A DNA stretch of 64,000 nucleotides from Eoetvoesia sp035555955. GTDB lineage: Bacteria > Pseudomonadota > Gammaproteobacteria > Burkholderiales > Burkholderiaceae_B. The notes under the pieces are model-generated. The model saw only the letters and a list, made by a program, of their open reading frames with translations. It was not told the origin of the DNA and did no database searches. The position numbers and the translations under genes were made by a program. The stretch lies in assembly GCF_035555955.1 (NCBI RefSeq), contig NZ_DATMGA010000066.1, positions 216,077 to 280,076 on the forward strand, written 5' to 3'. How positions within the stretch are numbered: position 1 is the stretch's first letter; each line of letters opens with the position of its first letter. Below are positions 33,427-42,543 of this stretch, piece by piece.

Positions 33427-34133
33427 CCGCCCTGCTTCAAGTCGAACACATCGAAACCGCCTATGGCGCCAGCCAGGTGCTGTTCGGCATCGAGTTTTCA
33501 ATACAAGCCGGCGAAATGGCCACGCTGCTGGGGCGCAACGGCATGGGCAAGACCACCACCGTGCGCTCCATCCTGGGGCTGACCCCCATCCGCAAAGGCA
33601 GCGTCAGGTTCCAGGATCGAACCATCCACACCTGGACGGCCGACCGGATTGCCCGCCTGGGCATCGCCGTAGTGCCGGAAGGCCGGCAGATATTTCCCAA
33701 TCTTTCCGTCCAGGAGAATCTGGTCGCCTTTGCCAGCAACCGGTCGCACAGCTCCGAACCCTGGACGCTGGAACGTGTATATGCGCTGTTTCCCCGCTTG
33801 CAGGAGCGAGCCGGCAACATGGGCAACCAGCTTTCAGGCGGCGAGCAGCAAATGCTGGCGATCGGGCGCGCGCTGATGACCAACCCGCACCTGCTCATCC
33901 TGGATGAAGCCACCGAAGGCCTGGCCCCGCTGATCCGCGAGGAAATCTGGGCCTGCCTGGGCCGGCTGCGCCAACTGGGCCAGACCACGCTTGTCATCGA
34001 CAAATACGTGCAGCGCCTGGTGGAACTGGCCGACCAGCACACCATCATCGAGCGCGGCCAGGTGGTGTGGTCGGGGCGCTCCGAAGCCTTGCGGCAAAAT
34101 CCCGAGATCTGGCAGCGCTACGTGGGCGTGTAA
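33423..34133 (+). CDS. livF: ABC transporter ATPase LivF-like, cassette 1
   Basis: 236 residues: GRNGMGKTT (Walker A with the Met usual in LivF), PEGRQIFPNLSVQENL, LSGGEQQMLAIGRAL and LILDEATEGLAP. The H-loop position reads VIDKYVQ in place of the usual VE-H segment, so the switch His is replaced by Lys here as in the second cassette (VIDKNLA). This is the last gene of the cassette. Confidence 0.92.
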
Positions 34134-34205
34134 GGCGGCGCCCCGTTGCGCCCCTGGCCATGGCGCGGACATCGCCCGCAGGCCCATGCCGCAACGCGCC
34201 GGGGC

Positions 34206-35186
34206 TTAGCGCTTGAGCGACTGCATTGGCGTTTCGCCGTAGCGGGCCTTGTATTCGGCGCAGAAACGACCCAGATGCCCGAACCCCCAGCGGAAGGCGA
34301 TGTCGGTGACGCGGATATCCGGAGAGGCGTGCCGGAGTTCGTTGTGCGCGGCTTCCATGCGTTCGCGGCGCACATAGGCCATGGGCGACAGGTTGTGGTA
34401 TTCCTGGAAAGCCATGGCCAGCGCGCGCACGCTGGCGCCGCTGGCCTGCGCGATACAGGCCAGCGTAAGGGGCTCTTGCAAATGCGCATGGATGTATTCG
34501 GTGGCGATGCGCACCTTTTTCTGGGCGCCGGCGGGACGCCGCAACAGGTGGTCGCTGTAATTGTTTTTTTGGCAGAGCAGCAGATGATGGATGAGCGCTT
34601 CTTCCTGAGCCGCCAGCCACTGGGCCGGTACCGGCCCGGCAGCCCCCCCGAGATAACAGAGCATAGTGCCGATTTGATGCTGCCAGGCTTGCCCATGCGG
34701 GCTGTCCAGGCATAGCTCGGGGAAGAATTCGACCGGCGCGTCGAGGTGGCGCCCCAATAGCCCGCTACAAGCCCTTTCGATGCGGGCGCGGGGAATTTTG
34801 AGCAGCAGTTGCTCGCACCCCTGCCCCCAGTCCAGGCTCAGGGGCAGCGTAGGGGAAATGACGACGCCCACCGTACGGCTTGCGGCAACCGAGGTATTGC
34901 CGACGCGGACTTGCGCCGCACCACTGAGAGGCACCTGGAACAGCATGAAATGCTGCAGTTCTCCCGGAGCGATGGTGACGGCGGCGCCATAGCGCAAGAT
35001 AAGGAACGACAAGGCCCCCAGCTGCGCGCGGCGCAAGGCGCAATCGACGATGCCGTCGCGCCAGACCAGATCGTGCTCGGTAAGGGCGCTGGATGTGCCC
35101 AGCCTGACCTCGCGCGGGTCGGACGAGGCGAAAATGGGCGGGGCATCGAACAAAGTCTGCAAACCATTGCGAAACCATGATTGCAT
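34206..35186 (-). CDS. AraC-family regulator with AraC-binding-like N-domain
   Basis: 326 residues from the ATG at 35186 (GGAGG upstream). The C-terminal two helix-turn-helix units are LTLACIAQASGASVRALAMA and VTDIAFRWGFGHLGRFCAEY, ending RYGETPMQSLKR. The N-terminal part (ALTEHDLVWRDGIVDCALRR onward) is a cupin-like effector domain. It lies between the livHMGF cassette and the divergent binding protein plus dioxygenase genes, and probably activates them when the aromatic substrate is present. The frame stays open to 35516 across the promoter and that part is ignored. Confidence 0.88.
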   Translation of the reverse strand: MQSWFRNGLQTLFDAPPIFASSDPREVRLGTSSALTEHDLVWRDGIVDCALRRAQLGALSFLILRYGAAVTIAPGELQHFMLFQVPLSGAAQVRVGNTSVAASRTVGVVISPTLPLSLDWGQGCEQLLLKIPRARIERACSGLLGRHLDAPVEFFPELCLDSPHGQAWQHQIGTMLCYLGGAAGPVPAQWLAAQEEALIHHLLLCQKNNYSDHLLRRPAGAQKKVRIATEYIHAHLQEPLTLACIAQASGASVRALAMAFQEYHNLSPMAYVRRERMEAAHNELRHASPDIRVTDIAFRWGFGHLGRFCAEYKARYGETPMQSLKR

Positions 35187-35241
35187 GGCAAGCCTCCAGT
35201 AATCGGGCGGACACGATGGGCGGCGCGGCGGCCGCCTGCTG

Positions 35242-35278
35242 CAATAGGGACTGTCAACCCAGTTGACAGGTCCTATTG
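35242..35278. promoter_or_regulatory. 37-base inverted repeat upstream of the AraC gene
   Basis: CAATAGGGACTGTCAAC at 35242-35258 is mirrored by GTTGACAGGTCCTATTG at 35262-35278: 14 of 17 positions pair around a 3-base centre. It lies 56 to 92 bases before the AraC start and about 190 bases before the binding protein. There is no T-run, so a terminator is unlikely; an operator is more probable. Confidence 0.6.
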
Positions 35279-35464
35279 TTAATGTTGCCTGAATTGGATG
35301 AAAATTGCCATTAGTGGATAGCCCAAGCTCCTTCCCGCCACCATCATGAAAAGGCAGGATTCCTCGTTCCTCGGGCCTTCGCGGCAACGTCCGCAAAGGC
35401 CATCGAAAACACCTATAAAAGCCGGGCCGCCAGACGGATCCGGCGCTGACAACCGGAGACAAAC

Positions 35465-36637
35465 ATGAAATCAGGCATACTCGTTGCGGCATTATCGGCC
35501 CTGGCGCTGTCCACATCGGCCGCCTATGGCGCCGACTCGATCAAGGTCGGCTTTCTGAGCACGCTGTCTGGCCCCGGCGGGGTCGTCGGCATCGAAATCC
35601 GCGACGGCTTCGAACTGGCCATGAAACACCTCAATGGCAAGCTGGGCGACCTGCCCGCCACCGTCATCGTCGAAGACGACAAGCAAAAGGCCGACGTCGG
35701 CCGGCAAGCCGTCGACCGCATGCTCAAGCGCGATCACGTGGACGTCATGACCGGCATGGTGTTCTCGAACGTGCTGCTGCCCGTGATGCCCAGCATCCTG
35801 GCCAGCGACACGATCTATATCTCGACCAACACGGGCCCCAAGGAGTATGCGGGCGATAAATGCAACAAGAACTTCTTCGTCGTATCGTGGCAAAACGAAG
35901 ACACCGCGGCGGCCATGGGCAAGTACGTATCGGAACAAAAGCACAAGGGAGTATTCCTGATAGCGCCGAACTACCCGGGAGGGCGTGAAACCATCGAAGG
36001 CTTCAAGCACCTGTACAAAGGCAAGATCGCCGACGAGGTCTATGTAAAGCTGCAGCAACTGGACTTTTCCGCCGAAATCGCCCAGGCGCGCGCCTCCAAG
36101 GCCGACGCCGTGTTCTTCTTCCTGCCCGGCGGCATGGGCATCAGCTTCATCAAGCAGATGGCCGATTCGGGGCTGACCAAGACCATGACCATGTACACGC
36201 CTGGGTTCTCGGCCGACCAAGATACCATCAAGGCCGTCGGCGAGCCCATGATCGGCATGTACAACACGGCGCAATGGTCGCCCGACATGGACAACCCGGT
36301 GAACAAGCGCTTCATGGAGGACTTCCAGAAGACCTACCACCGCATCCCGACCATGTACGCAGTGCAGGGCTACGACTCGGCCATGCTGCTGGACGGCGCC
36401 GTGCGCAAGATCCACGGCAAGATCGAAGACAAGAACGCCTTCCGCCAGGCCTTGCGCTCGGCCCCGTTCAAGGCCGTGCAGGGCAATTTCAAGTTCAACA
36501 ACAATCAGTTCCCCATTCAGAACTACTACCTGAGGCAGGTCGTCAAGAACGACAAGGGAGAAATCACCAACAAGACGGTCGAGACCATCTTCACCGACTA
36601 CCACGACCGGTACGCCCCGGAATGCAAAATGCAGTAA
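35465..36637 (+). CDS. Periplasmic binding protein of Liv-type cassette 1
   Basis: 390 residues with a signal peptide (ILVAALSALALSTSAAYGA) and a type-1 periplasmic fold starting DSIKVGFLSTLSGPGGVVG. It is clearly paralogous to the protein at 43860: both share GPDMDN/SPDMDN, NFKFNNNQFPIQ/DFKFGNNNFPIQ and a Cys-containing C-terminus. Proteins of this kind often bind aromatic acids rather than amino acids. The dioxygenase genes follow 81 bases on, so it probably delivers the dioxygenase substrate. Confidence 0.88.
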   Translation: MKSGILVAALSALALSTSAAYGADSIKVGFLSTLSGPGGVVGIEIRDGFELAMKHLNGKLGDLPATVIVEDDKQKADVGRQAVDRMLKRDHVDVMTGMVFSNVLLPVMPSILASDTIYISTNTGPKEYAGDKCNKNFFVVSWQNEDTAAAMGKYVSEQKHKGVFLIAPNYPGGRETIEGFKHLYKGKIADEVYVKLQQLDFSAEIAQARASKADAVFFFLPGGMGISFIKQMADSGLTKTMTMYTPGFSADQDTIKAVGEPMIGMYNTAQWSPDMDNPVNKRFMEDFQKTYHRIPTMYAVQGYDSAMLLDGAVRKIHGKIEDKNAFRQALRSAPFKAVQGNFKFNNNQFPIQNYYLRQVVKNDKGEITNKTVETIFTDYHDRYAPECKMQ

Positions 36638-36718
36638 GGCGCGGGCAATCGAACCGGACGGCAATTCGTTCAACCACCTAACACGGAGCCGGAAGCAAAA
36701 TTTTGGCAAGGAGGCATC

Positions 36719-38026
36719 ATGCATTACACCGATCAACAAATCGCCGACCTGGTGCGGGACGATTCGGTACATAAATCGGTCTATACCGATCCGGATCTCT
36801 TCCAACTGGAAATGGATCGCATCTATGGCCATGCCTGGATCTACGTGGGCCATGAAAGCCAGGTGCCGAACGTGGGCGACTTCCATGCCACACGCATCGG
36901 CGACCAGGACGTGATCATGGTGCGCGCCGCCGACAACTCCGTGCATGTGTTGTACAACCGCTGTCCGCACAAGGGCGCGCAGCTCGTTCCGGCGGAAAGC
37001 GACGGCAACACCGGCCGCTTCTTCCGCTGCCCCTACCACGCCTGGACCTTCCAGCTCGACGGGGCCCATCTGGCCGCGCCCATGCGCGCCGGCTTCGAAG
37101 GCACCAACTTCGATCCCAAAAGCCCCGAATTCGCCATGCGCCAGCTGGCCCGGGTGGCCATCTACCGGGGCTTCGTCTTTGCCAGCCAGGCCGAGAAAGG
37201 TCCCGGCCTGGAGGACTTCCTGGGCGGGGTCAAATCCTCCATCGACAATATGTGCGATCGCTCGCCCGTGGGCGAAGTCGAGGTGGCCGGCGGCGTCTTC
37301 AGGGTGATGCAGCCCTCCAACTGGAAGGTCTTCTACGAAAACCTGCACGACACCATGCATGCCAGGGTCACGCACGAATCGTCGTACATATCGGCCCGCG
37401 AACAGGCCGAATCCATCGGCAGCATGCCGCTGGAGCTGCACATCATGGACGGCAACGGCGAACCCTACACATTCTGGGAAAAACTGGACCTGCACGCCTT
37501 CGACTACGGCCACGGCTATATGGAAGGCATCTTCAATCCCGGCGCCATCGAAACCGACCCTGTCAGCCGCGCCCACTTCGAATCGCTGGTGCAAGCCTAC
37601 GGCCGCGAGCGCGCCCTGGCCATTCTGGGCGAGAACCGCCACAACACCATCATCTACGGCAGCGGCTCGCCGCATACGGTATTCCAGCAGTTCCGCGTCA
37701 TACGCCCCGTATCGGTGGACCGCACCCGCGTCGAGATCCAGGTGTTCCGCCTGAAGGGCGCGCCCGAAGAGGTCTTCAAGCGCGGCCTCATGTACGCCAA
37801 CCTCATCAACTCCCCGTCGTCCAACGTCATGCCCGACGACCTCGAGGTCTACAACCGCTGCCAGCTGGGCAACGAAACCCATGGCGGCGACTGGGTCAGC
37901 CAGCACCGCTACGCGGGCACCGACAAGACCGTTCCCGGCGGCATGGTTTCGGTCAACGGAACCAGCGAGCTCCCCATGCGCAATCAGTTCCACGCATGGA
38001 AGCAATACATGCTCGGGCAAGTCTGA
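36719..38026 (+). CDS. Rieske ring-hydroxylating dioxygenase, alpha subunit
   Basis: 435 residues. The Rieske [2Fe-2S] ligands are Cys82-Pro-His84 and Cys104-Pro-Tyr-His107. The mononuclear iron site is in NWKVFYENLHDTMHARVTH with bridging Asp211 and ligands His214 and His219. The family is that of anthranilate, terephthalate and related aromatic-acid dioxygenases; the substrate cannot be named. It adds both atoms of O2 to an aromatic ring. AAGGAGG precedes the ATG. The beta subunit follows 24 bases on; no reductase or ferredoxin gene is adjacent. Confidence 0.92.
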   Translation: MHYTDQQIADLVRDDSVHKSVYTDPDLFQLEMDRIYGHAWIYVGHESQVPNVGDFHATRIGDQDVIMVRAADNSVHVLYNRCPHKGAQLVPAESDGNTGRFFRCPYHAWTFQLDGAHLAAPMRAGFEGTNFDPKSPEFAMRQLARVAIYRGFVFASQAEKGPGLEDFLGGVKSSIDNMCDRSPVGEVEVAGGVFRVMQPSNWKVFYENLHDTMHARVTHESSYISAREQAESIGSMPLELHIMDGNGEPYTFWEKLDLHAFDYGHGYMEGIFNPGAIETDPVSRAHFESLVQAYGRERALAILGENRHNTIIYGSGSPHTVFQQFRVIRPVSVDRTRVEIQVFRLKGAPEEVFKRGLMYANLINSPSSNVMPDDLEVYNRCQLGNETHGGDWVSQHRYAGTDKTVPGGMVSVNGTSELPMRNQFHAWKQYMLGQV

Positions 38027-38050
38027 CACTTACGGCCAAAGGAAATCAAA

Positions 38051-38584
38051 ATGCTTTTCGACATAGACTTCGACGTCGCCAGCGATAATGTCAAAACGGT
38101 TACCACGCCGCTGGAAACCTACCATCAGGTCCAGCAATTCATTTATCGCGAAGCTCGCCTCCTGGACGAGCGCCGCTGGGACGAATGGCTGGCGCTATGG
38201 ACCGACGACGGCATGTACTGGATTCCCCAGCAGCCCGGCCAGGCCAGCCCCTACGACCACATTTCCCTGTGCTGGGACAATAAAATGCTGCGCGAAATGC
38301 GCATGCGCACGCTGACCAACGCCCGCAACTGGGCGCAGCAGCCCATTACCCACACGTCGCGCGTCGTGGGCAGCGTCATGATCGACGGCACCGACGACGA
38401 GGGCTACCTGGTGGTTCGCTCGGCCTTTCATCTAAGCGAATGGCGCAAGGGCGACCAGCGCCAGCTGGCCGGTTCCTATATCCACAAGCTGGCTTCCACC
38501 GACGACGGCTGGCGCATCCGGCTCAAGCAGGTCAATCTTGTGAACTGCAACGACACCCACAGCGCCATCCAGGTGTACATCTGA
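38051..38584 (+). CDS. Ring-hydroxylating dioxygenase, beta subunit
   Basis: 177 residues of the NTF2-like fold: QVQQFIYREARLLDERRWDE then WLALWTDDGMYWIPQ, followed by RTSR-like HTSRVVGSV and VRSAFHLSEWRKG. It is the structural partner of the alpha subunit in an alpha3-beta3 hexamer. Its stop overlaps the next gene as TGATG. Confidence 0.9.
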   Translation: MLFDIDFDVASDNVKTVTTPLETYHQVQQFIYREARLLDERRWDEWLALWTDDGMYWIPQQPGQASPYDHISLCWDNKMLREMRMRTLTNARNWAQQPITHTSRVVGSVMIDGTDDEGYLVVRSAFHLSEWRKGDQRQLAGSYIHKLASTDDGWRIRLKQVNLVNCNDTHSAIQVYI

Positions 38585-39195
38585 TGCCTGCAACCACCGC
38601 GCTCATCGCCCTGCACTACCAGAACGACGTCCTGCATCCGGACGGCAAAATCCGGGTCGGCCTGAGCGCCGACAGCCCCGTGCGCCAAAACCTCGTGGAG
38701 GCCGCCGGCGGCATGCTGCGGCGCGCGCGCGCCTGCGGCATGCCCATCGTCCACGTGCGCATTGCCTTCCGGCCCGACTACGCCGACCTGCTGCCCAATA
38801 TGCCCATCATGCGCAACACCGCAGCCATCCAGGCCGTGGTCGACGGCAGCTGGGGGGCCAGCTTTTACGAAGCTCTCGCGCCCGATCCCGGCAATCCCCG
38901 CGAGTTCGTCGTCAAGCACACGCGCATCAATGCGTTCTTCGGAACGCCTCTGGAAGAAATCCTGCGCATCGTCGGCGCCTCGCGCGTGCTCATCGCGGGC
39001 GTGGCCACCCACTCGGTGGTCGAAGGCACGGTGCGGCACGCCGCCGACGCCGGCTACGAGGTCCTGGTGGCCGCCCCGGCCTGCGCCAGCGCCAATCCCG
39101 CCACCCATCAGGCCGCCCTGGACAGCATGAGCCTGATGGCCGAAATTCTCGACGCCGACGCCCTGTCGCGTTTCTTTGACGACCTCGCCCCATGA
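38584..39195 (+). CDS. Isochorismatase-fold protein lacking catalytic Cys and Asp
   Basis: 203 residues. The cysteine-hydrolase fold is clear from VRIAFRPDYADLLPN, REFVVKHTRINAFFGT and VLIAGVATHSVVEGTVRHAA. Of the usual Asp-Lys-Cys triad, Lys111 is kept, but the Asp position (normally VIDMQND) is His11 in ALHYQND and the Cys position (normally NVCVES) is Val145 in HSVVEG. A classical amidohydrolase reaction is therefore unlikely; a different reaction or a binding role is possible. It is translationally coupled to the dioxygenase beta subunit and overlaps the SDR gene by four bases. Confidence 0.85.
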   Translation: MPATTALIALHYQNDVLHPDGKIRVGLSADSPVRQNLVEAAGGMLRRARACGMPIVHVRIAFRPDYADLLPNMPIMRNTAAIQAVVDGSWGASFYEALAPDPGNPREFVVKHTRINAFFGTPLEEILRIVGASRVLIAGVATHSVVEGTVRHAADAGYEVLVAAPACASANPATHQAALDSMSLMAEILDADALSRFFDDLAP

Positions 39196-40016
39196 CAGCC
39201 TCCATACCCCAACTACCCGGCCTGGCGGGGAAAACCGCCATCGTCACCGGCAGCACCCAGGGACTGGGCGCCGACATTGCCAAGGTTCTGGCGGGCTGCG
39301 GCGTGGCGGTGGTCATCGTGGGCCGCGGAGCCGAAGCGGGCGCGGCAGTAGTGCGTGAAATCGAAGCCGAAGGCGGCCGGGCCCTGCTCTGCTCCATCGA
39401 CATCCAGGACGACGCGCAAATCGACCAATGCGTCGAACAGACGCTGGCCGCATTCGGGCGCATCGACATCCTCGTCAACAATGCCTGCAGCTACGACGAC
39501 AACGGCGTGGACTCCAGCCGCGAGCAATGGCATCGCACCCTGGGGGTCAACCTGGTTTCGGCCGCCATCTTCGCCCAGAAAGTATTGCCCCACATGCAGC
39601 GCGGCAGTTGCATCGTCAACCTGGGCAGCACAGGCGGAAAGTTCGGCGCGGCGGGCCGCGCGCTGTATCCCGCTTCGAAAGCGGCCATGCTGCAATTCAC
39701 CAAGAATCTGGCCGTCACCATCGCGCCCCAAGGCATACGCGCCGTTGCGGTTTCCCCGGCCTGGACCTGGTCGCCATCCGTGGTGCGCTTCAGCAACGAC
39801 TCCCGCCCCCTGGCCGACGCCGTGGCCGCCCAGCTTCATCCGCTGGGCCGGGTGGGCGACGGCGCCGAAATCGGCCAGGCCGTGGCCTTCGTGGCCTCTG
39901 ACTCCGCCTCGTGGATCACCGGGGTGGACATTCCCGTCGACGGAGGATTCTCCGTTCTCGGGCCCGATCAGGGGCTTTCCCCCCGCGTCTGGTTCGAACG
40001 CGCGCAAAACGAATAG
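39192..40016 (+). CDS. Short-chain dehydrogenase/reductase
   Basis: 274 residues with the Rossmann motif TGSTQGLG from Thr19, NNA at 97-99, catalytic Ser146, Tyr159 and Lys163 (YPASK) and VDGG near the end. In this operon it probably oxidises the cis-dihydrodiol made by the dioxygenase, regaining NAD(P)H. It could also act on another alcohol of the pathway. Confidence 0.9.
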   Translation: MTASIPQLPGLAGKTAIVTGSTQGLGADIAKVLAGCGVAVVIVGRGAEAGAAVVREIEAEGGRALLCSIDIQDDAQIDQCVEQTLAAFGRIDILVNNACSYDDNGVDSSREQWHRTLGVNLVSAAIFAQKVLPHMQRGSCIVNLGSTGGKFGAAGRALYPASKAAMLQFTKNLAVTIAPQGIRAVAVSPAWTWSPSVVRFSNDSRPLADAVAAQLHPLGRVGDGAEIGQAVAFVASDSASWITGVDIPVDGGFSVLGPDQGLSPRVWFERAQNE

Positions 40017-40111
40017 CCGCACCGCCGCCCAAGCCTGCATCGTCGGGAACCCCGGCGGCAGCCGCGGCCCACCCTCTGCAATACATCGACAATCAACAAC
40101 CGGAGACAACT

Positions 40112-40840
40112 ATGGCTGATACTTACGTTCTTATCCACGGCGCCTGGCACACCGGCGCCGAGCTCGAAGCCGTGGCCCAGCACATGCGCAAGGCCGGGCA
40201 CACGGTGCATTGCCCCACCCTGGCCGGCAATCGCGAAAACGACGACCGCAGCCGCATCGGGCTGGAGGATGCCATTGCATCGGCGGTGGAGTTCCTGGAG
40301 TCGGAAAACCTGCACAATGTGCGACTGGTGGGCCACAGCTATGGCGGCATGGTGATCTCGGGCGTTGCCGAACGCGCGGCCAAGCGCCTGAAGCGGCTGG
40401 TTTACGTCAATGCATTCGTGCCCCTGAACGGCCAATGCCTCAACGACATGGTGCCGCCGCACTACGTCACCATGTTCGATGCCGTGGCCGCGGCCAACAA
40501 GAACGCCGTCATGCTGCCGTTCAATGTCTGGCGCGAAGTGTTCATCAACGATGCCGATCTGGCGCTGGCCAAGTCGAGCTACGAGCAGCTCAACCCCCAT
40601 CCGTACGCCACGTTCACCGATGCCATCAAGCTGGAGACGCCGCTGGCGGAACTGGCCGTGGACAAATCCTACGTCAACTGCCAGCAGGACGTCGCCCTGC
40701 CGCACAGCCTGCCCTGGCATCCGCGCCTTTCCGAACGGCTGGGCCTGTTCAGGCTGGTGGAATGCGCCGGCAGCCATGAAACCTGGTTCACCCATCCCGA
40801 GCGCCTGGCCCAGGCTATTCTGGATGCCGGACGCGATTGA
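40112..40840 (+). CDS. Alpha/beta hydrolase of the catabolic operon
   Basis: 242 residues: VLIHGAWHTG (oxyanion region), GHSYGG with nucleophile Ser76 and a late His in GSHETWFTHPE. It belongs to the esterase/HNL-like alpha/beta hydrolases. As the last gene of the dioxygenase cluster it may hydrolyse an ester or a ring-cleavage product. CGGAGA precedes the ATG. Confidence 0.85.
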   Translation: MADTYVLIHGAWHTGAELEAVAQHMRKAGHTVHCPTLAGNRENDDRSRIGLEDAIASAVEFLESENLHNVRLVGHSYGGMVISGVAERAAKRLKRLVYVNAFVPLNGQCLNDMVPPHYVTMFDAVAAANKNAVMLPFNVWREVFINDADLALAKSSYEQLNPHPYATFTDAIKLETPLAELAVDKSYVNCQQDVALPHSLPWHPRLSERLGLFRLVECAGSHETWFTHPERLAQAILDAGRD

Positions 40841-40848
40841 AATGAAGC

Positions 40849-40868
40849 GCCCGGGCGAAAGCCCGGGC
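40849..40868 (+). terminator. GC-rich hairpin between convergent genes
   Basis: GCCCGGGC at 40849-40856, loop GAAA, and GCCCGGGC at 40861-40868 form a perfect 8-base stem nine bases after the hydrolase stop. No T-run follows, so it is either a weak terminator or an mRNA 3' stabiliser. Confidence 0.5.
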
Positions 40869-40933
40869 AAAGCGGCGCGCTTCGGACCGCGGGCGGCATC
40901 GCCCGTGCGCCACGGCCTGGCACTCACGTGGGC

Positions 40934-41743
40934 TCAAGAAGGCATGTATTCGGGTCTGAGCACCCCTTGCAAGTCGGCATAGGGAATCAGCAATTCAGGC
41001 TGCCCCGACGAATACGGCGCGATCTCGTACGAGTTGTACTTGACGACCAGCCCCGCATCCGAAAACGCAAAGTTGTCGCTGGGCTGAAAGGGCCAGATCC
41101 GGTTGTAGGTGGCCGGGTCGGCCTTGGCGTCTGGATTGGCGGCCAGCCATTTGGCATGCGCCCGCTTGAGCGCCGCCACGTAGGCGTCGTGCTTGCCGCG
41201 CACAAGAACATTTTCCAGGCCAAGCACTTTTTCCTGCGCGTTGTCCCAGTTGAGGAATTGCGTGGCCGAAATACCGTGGGCCGCGCCCGTGAAGTACTGC
41301 CAGGTGTTCAGCTCGACCACGGTCAGGTTCTTGTTGCGGTACGGCGTCTTGGCTGAAAAGACGGTGGAATCGCGCGGCGCGGCGGTCTTCCAGAAGTAGG
41401 CTTCGTACTCGGCAAGACTGGCATAGGGGTGCGGATGATCGCCGTTGACGCCGGTCATGACGGCCAGGGCGTAGTCGACGAGCTTGGTCAGCTTGGGCAT
41501 GCCCGGGAACACCAGGGAATCGACCTTGATTTCCGGGCAATCGCCCGTGCAGCCGGGCTTTTTGCGGTCCCACTTGACGGGCTGCGTAAACAAGCCTTCC
41601 TTGCTGGTCTGCTGGGCGGTCTGATCCGCCGGAATCATGGAAATATTGTCGCGGGGGCCGCTCGCGCAGGCGGACAGCAAGACGGCCGCGCCGGCCAGCG
41701 CGGCGGCGCGCAGGCAACGAATGGACGATTTTTTCATGCGCAT
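40934..41743 (-). CDS. DUF3298/RsiV-like lipoprotein
   Basis: 269 residues with a lipoprotein signal (LAGAAVLLSACASG, lipobox LSAC). The later region AAHGISATQFLNWDNAQEKV and LLIPYADLQGVLRPEYMP matches the DUF3298 domain of RsiV-like and other outer-membrane or periplasmic proteins. Its role is unknown. The start at 41743 overlaps the upstream GST stop as TAATG; a second Met two codons on is equally plausible. Confidence 0.75.
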   Translation of the reverse strand: MRMKKSSIRCLRAAALAGAAVLLSACASGPRDNISMIPADQTAQQTSKEGLFTQPVKWDRKKPGCTGDCPEIKVDSLVFPGMPKLTKLVDYALAVMTGVNGDHPHPYASLAEYEAYFWKTAAPRDSTVFSAKTPYRNKNLTVVELNTWQYFTGAAHGISATQFLNWDNAQEKVLGLENVLVRGKHDAYVAALKRAHAKWLAANPDAKADPATYNRIWPFQPSDNFAFSDAGLVVKYNSYEIAPYSSGQPELLIPYADLQGVLRPEYMPS

Positions 41744-42441
41744 TACCTGATTGTGTGGGCATCCTGGCCGAACAGCATCTTGCGCGCTTCTTCGGTGTGG
41801 ACAGTCGGCTCGGTGTTGATGGACGCCGCTTTTGCATACGCGCGCACGGTGGCCGGTCGCGAGGCAATGGCATCGAACCAGCGCTTCAGATGCGGGAATT
41901 CGTTAAGATCCTGCCCTTGCTTTTCGTGCGGGACTATCCAGGGATAGCAGGCCATGTCCGCGATGGAATAATCGCTCGCGATGAATTCGCGGTCGGCCAG
42001 GCGCTTGTTGAGCACCCCGTACAGGCGACCGGTTTCGCGCGTGTAGCGGTCGATGGCATACGGCAGTTTTTCAGGCGCATAGGTGGCGAAGTGGTGGTTC
42101 TGGCCCGCCATGGGACCCAGCCCGCCCATTTGCCAGAACAGCCACTGCAGCACGTCGGCCCGGCCCCGCAAATCAGAAGGAATATAGCGCCCGGTCTTCT
42201 CGGCCAGATATAAAAGGATGGCGCCCGATTCGAACAGCGAGATGGGCTGCCCGCCGTCCGCCGGCGCATTGTCGACAATGGCCGGAATGCGGTTATTGGG
42301 CGAGATTTTCAGGAATTCGGGCTTGAACTGATCGCCCTTGCCGATATTGACGGCGTGCAAAGTGTAGGGTGTTGCCGTTTCTTCGAGGAAAAGCGTGATT
42401 TTATGGCCGTTGGGAGTCGTCCAGTAATACAGGTCGATCAT
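41743..42441 (-). CDS. Glutathione S-transferase, YghU/YfcG-like
   Basis: 232 residues from the ATG at 42441. N-terminal thioredoxin fold MIDLYYWTTPNGHKITLFLE with the TPN motif typical of the Nu/YfcG class, NNRIPAIVD and SLFESGAILLYLAEKTGR; C-terminal helical domain with DYSIADMACYPWI. It probably acts as a glutathione-dependent disulfide reductase or peroxidase. It runs in the same direction as the glutathione peroxidase upstream. Confidence 0.9.
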   Translation of the reverse strand: MIDLYYWTTPNGHKITLFLEETATPYTLHAVNIGKGDQFKPEFLKISPNNRIPAIVDNAPADGGQPISLFESGAILLYLAEKTGRYIPSDLRGRADVLQWLFWQMGGLGPMAGQNHHFATYAPEKLPYAIDRYTRETGRLYGVLNKRLADREFIASDYSIADMACYPWIVPHEKQGQDLNEFPHLKRWFDAIASRPATVRAYAKAASINTEPTVHTEEARKMLFGQDAHTIR

Positions 42442-42543
42442 TGCAATCCTTTCGTGGCGGAAATGAAAACAGAGACAGCACCGGCCGGGAGTCCAGATTG
42501 AGGACACCAGCCGGCAGTTGCCGACGCTGCCAATGGTAGCGCA

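Noticed and set aside
35492..38029. An 845-codon open frame on the minus strand, opposite the binding protein and dioxygenase alpha subunit.
   Set aside because: It spans two well-supported genes and reads as a shadow, with no motif of its own.
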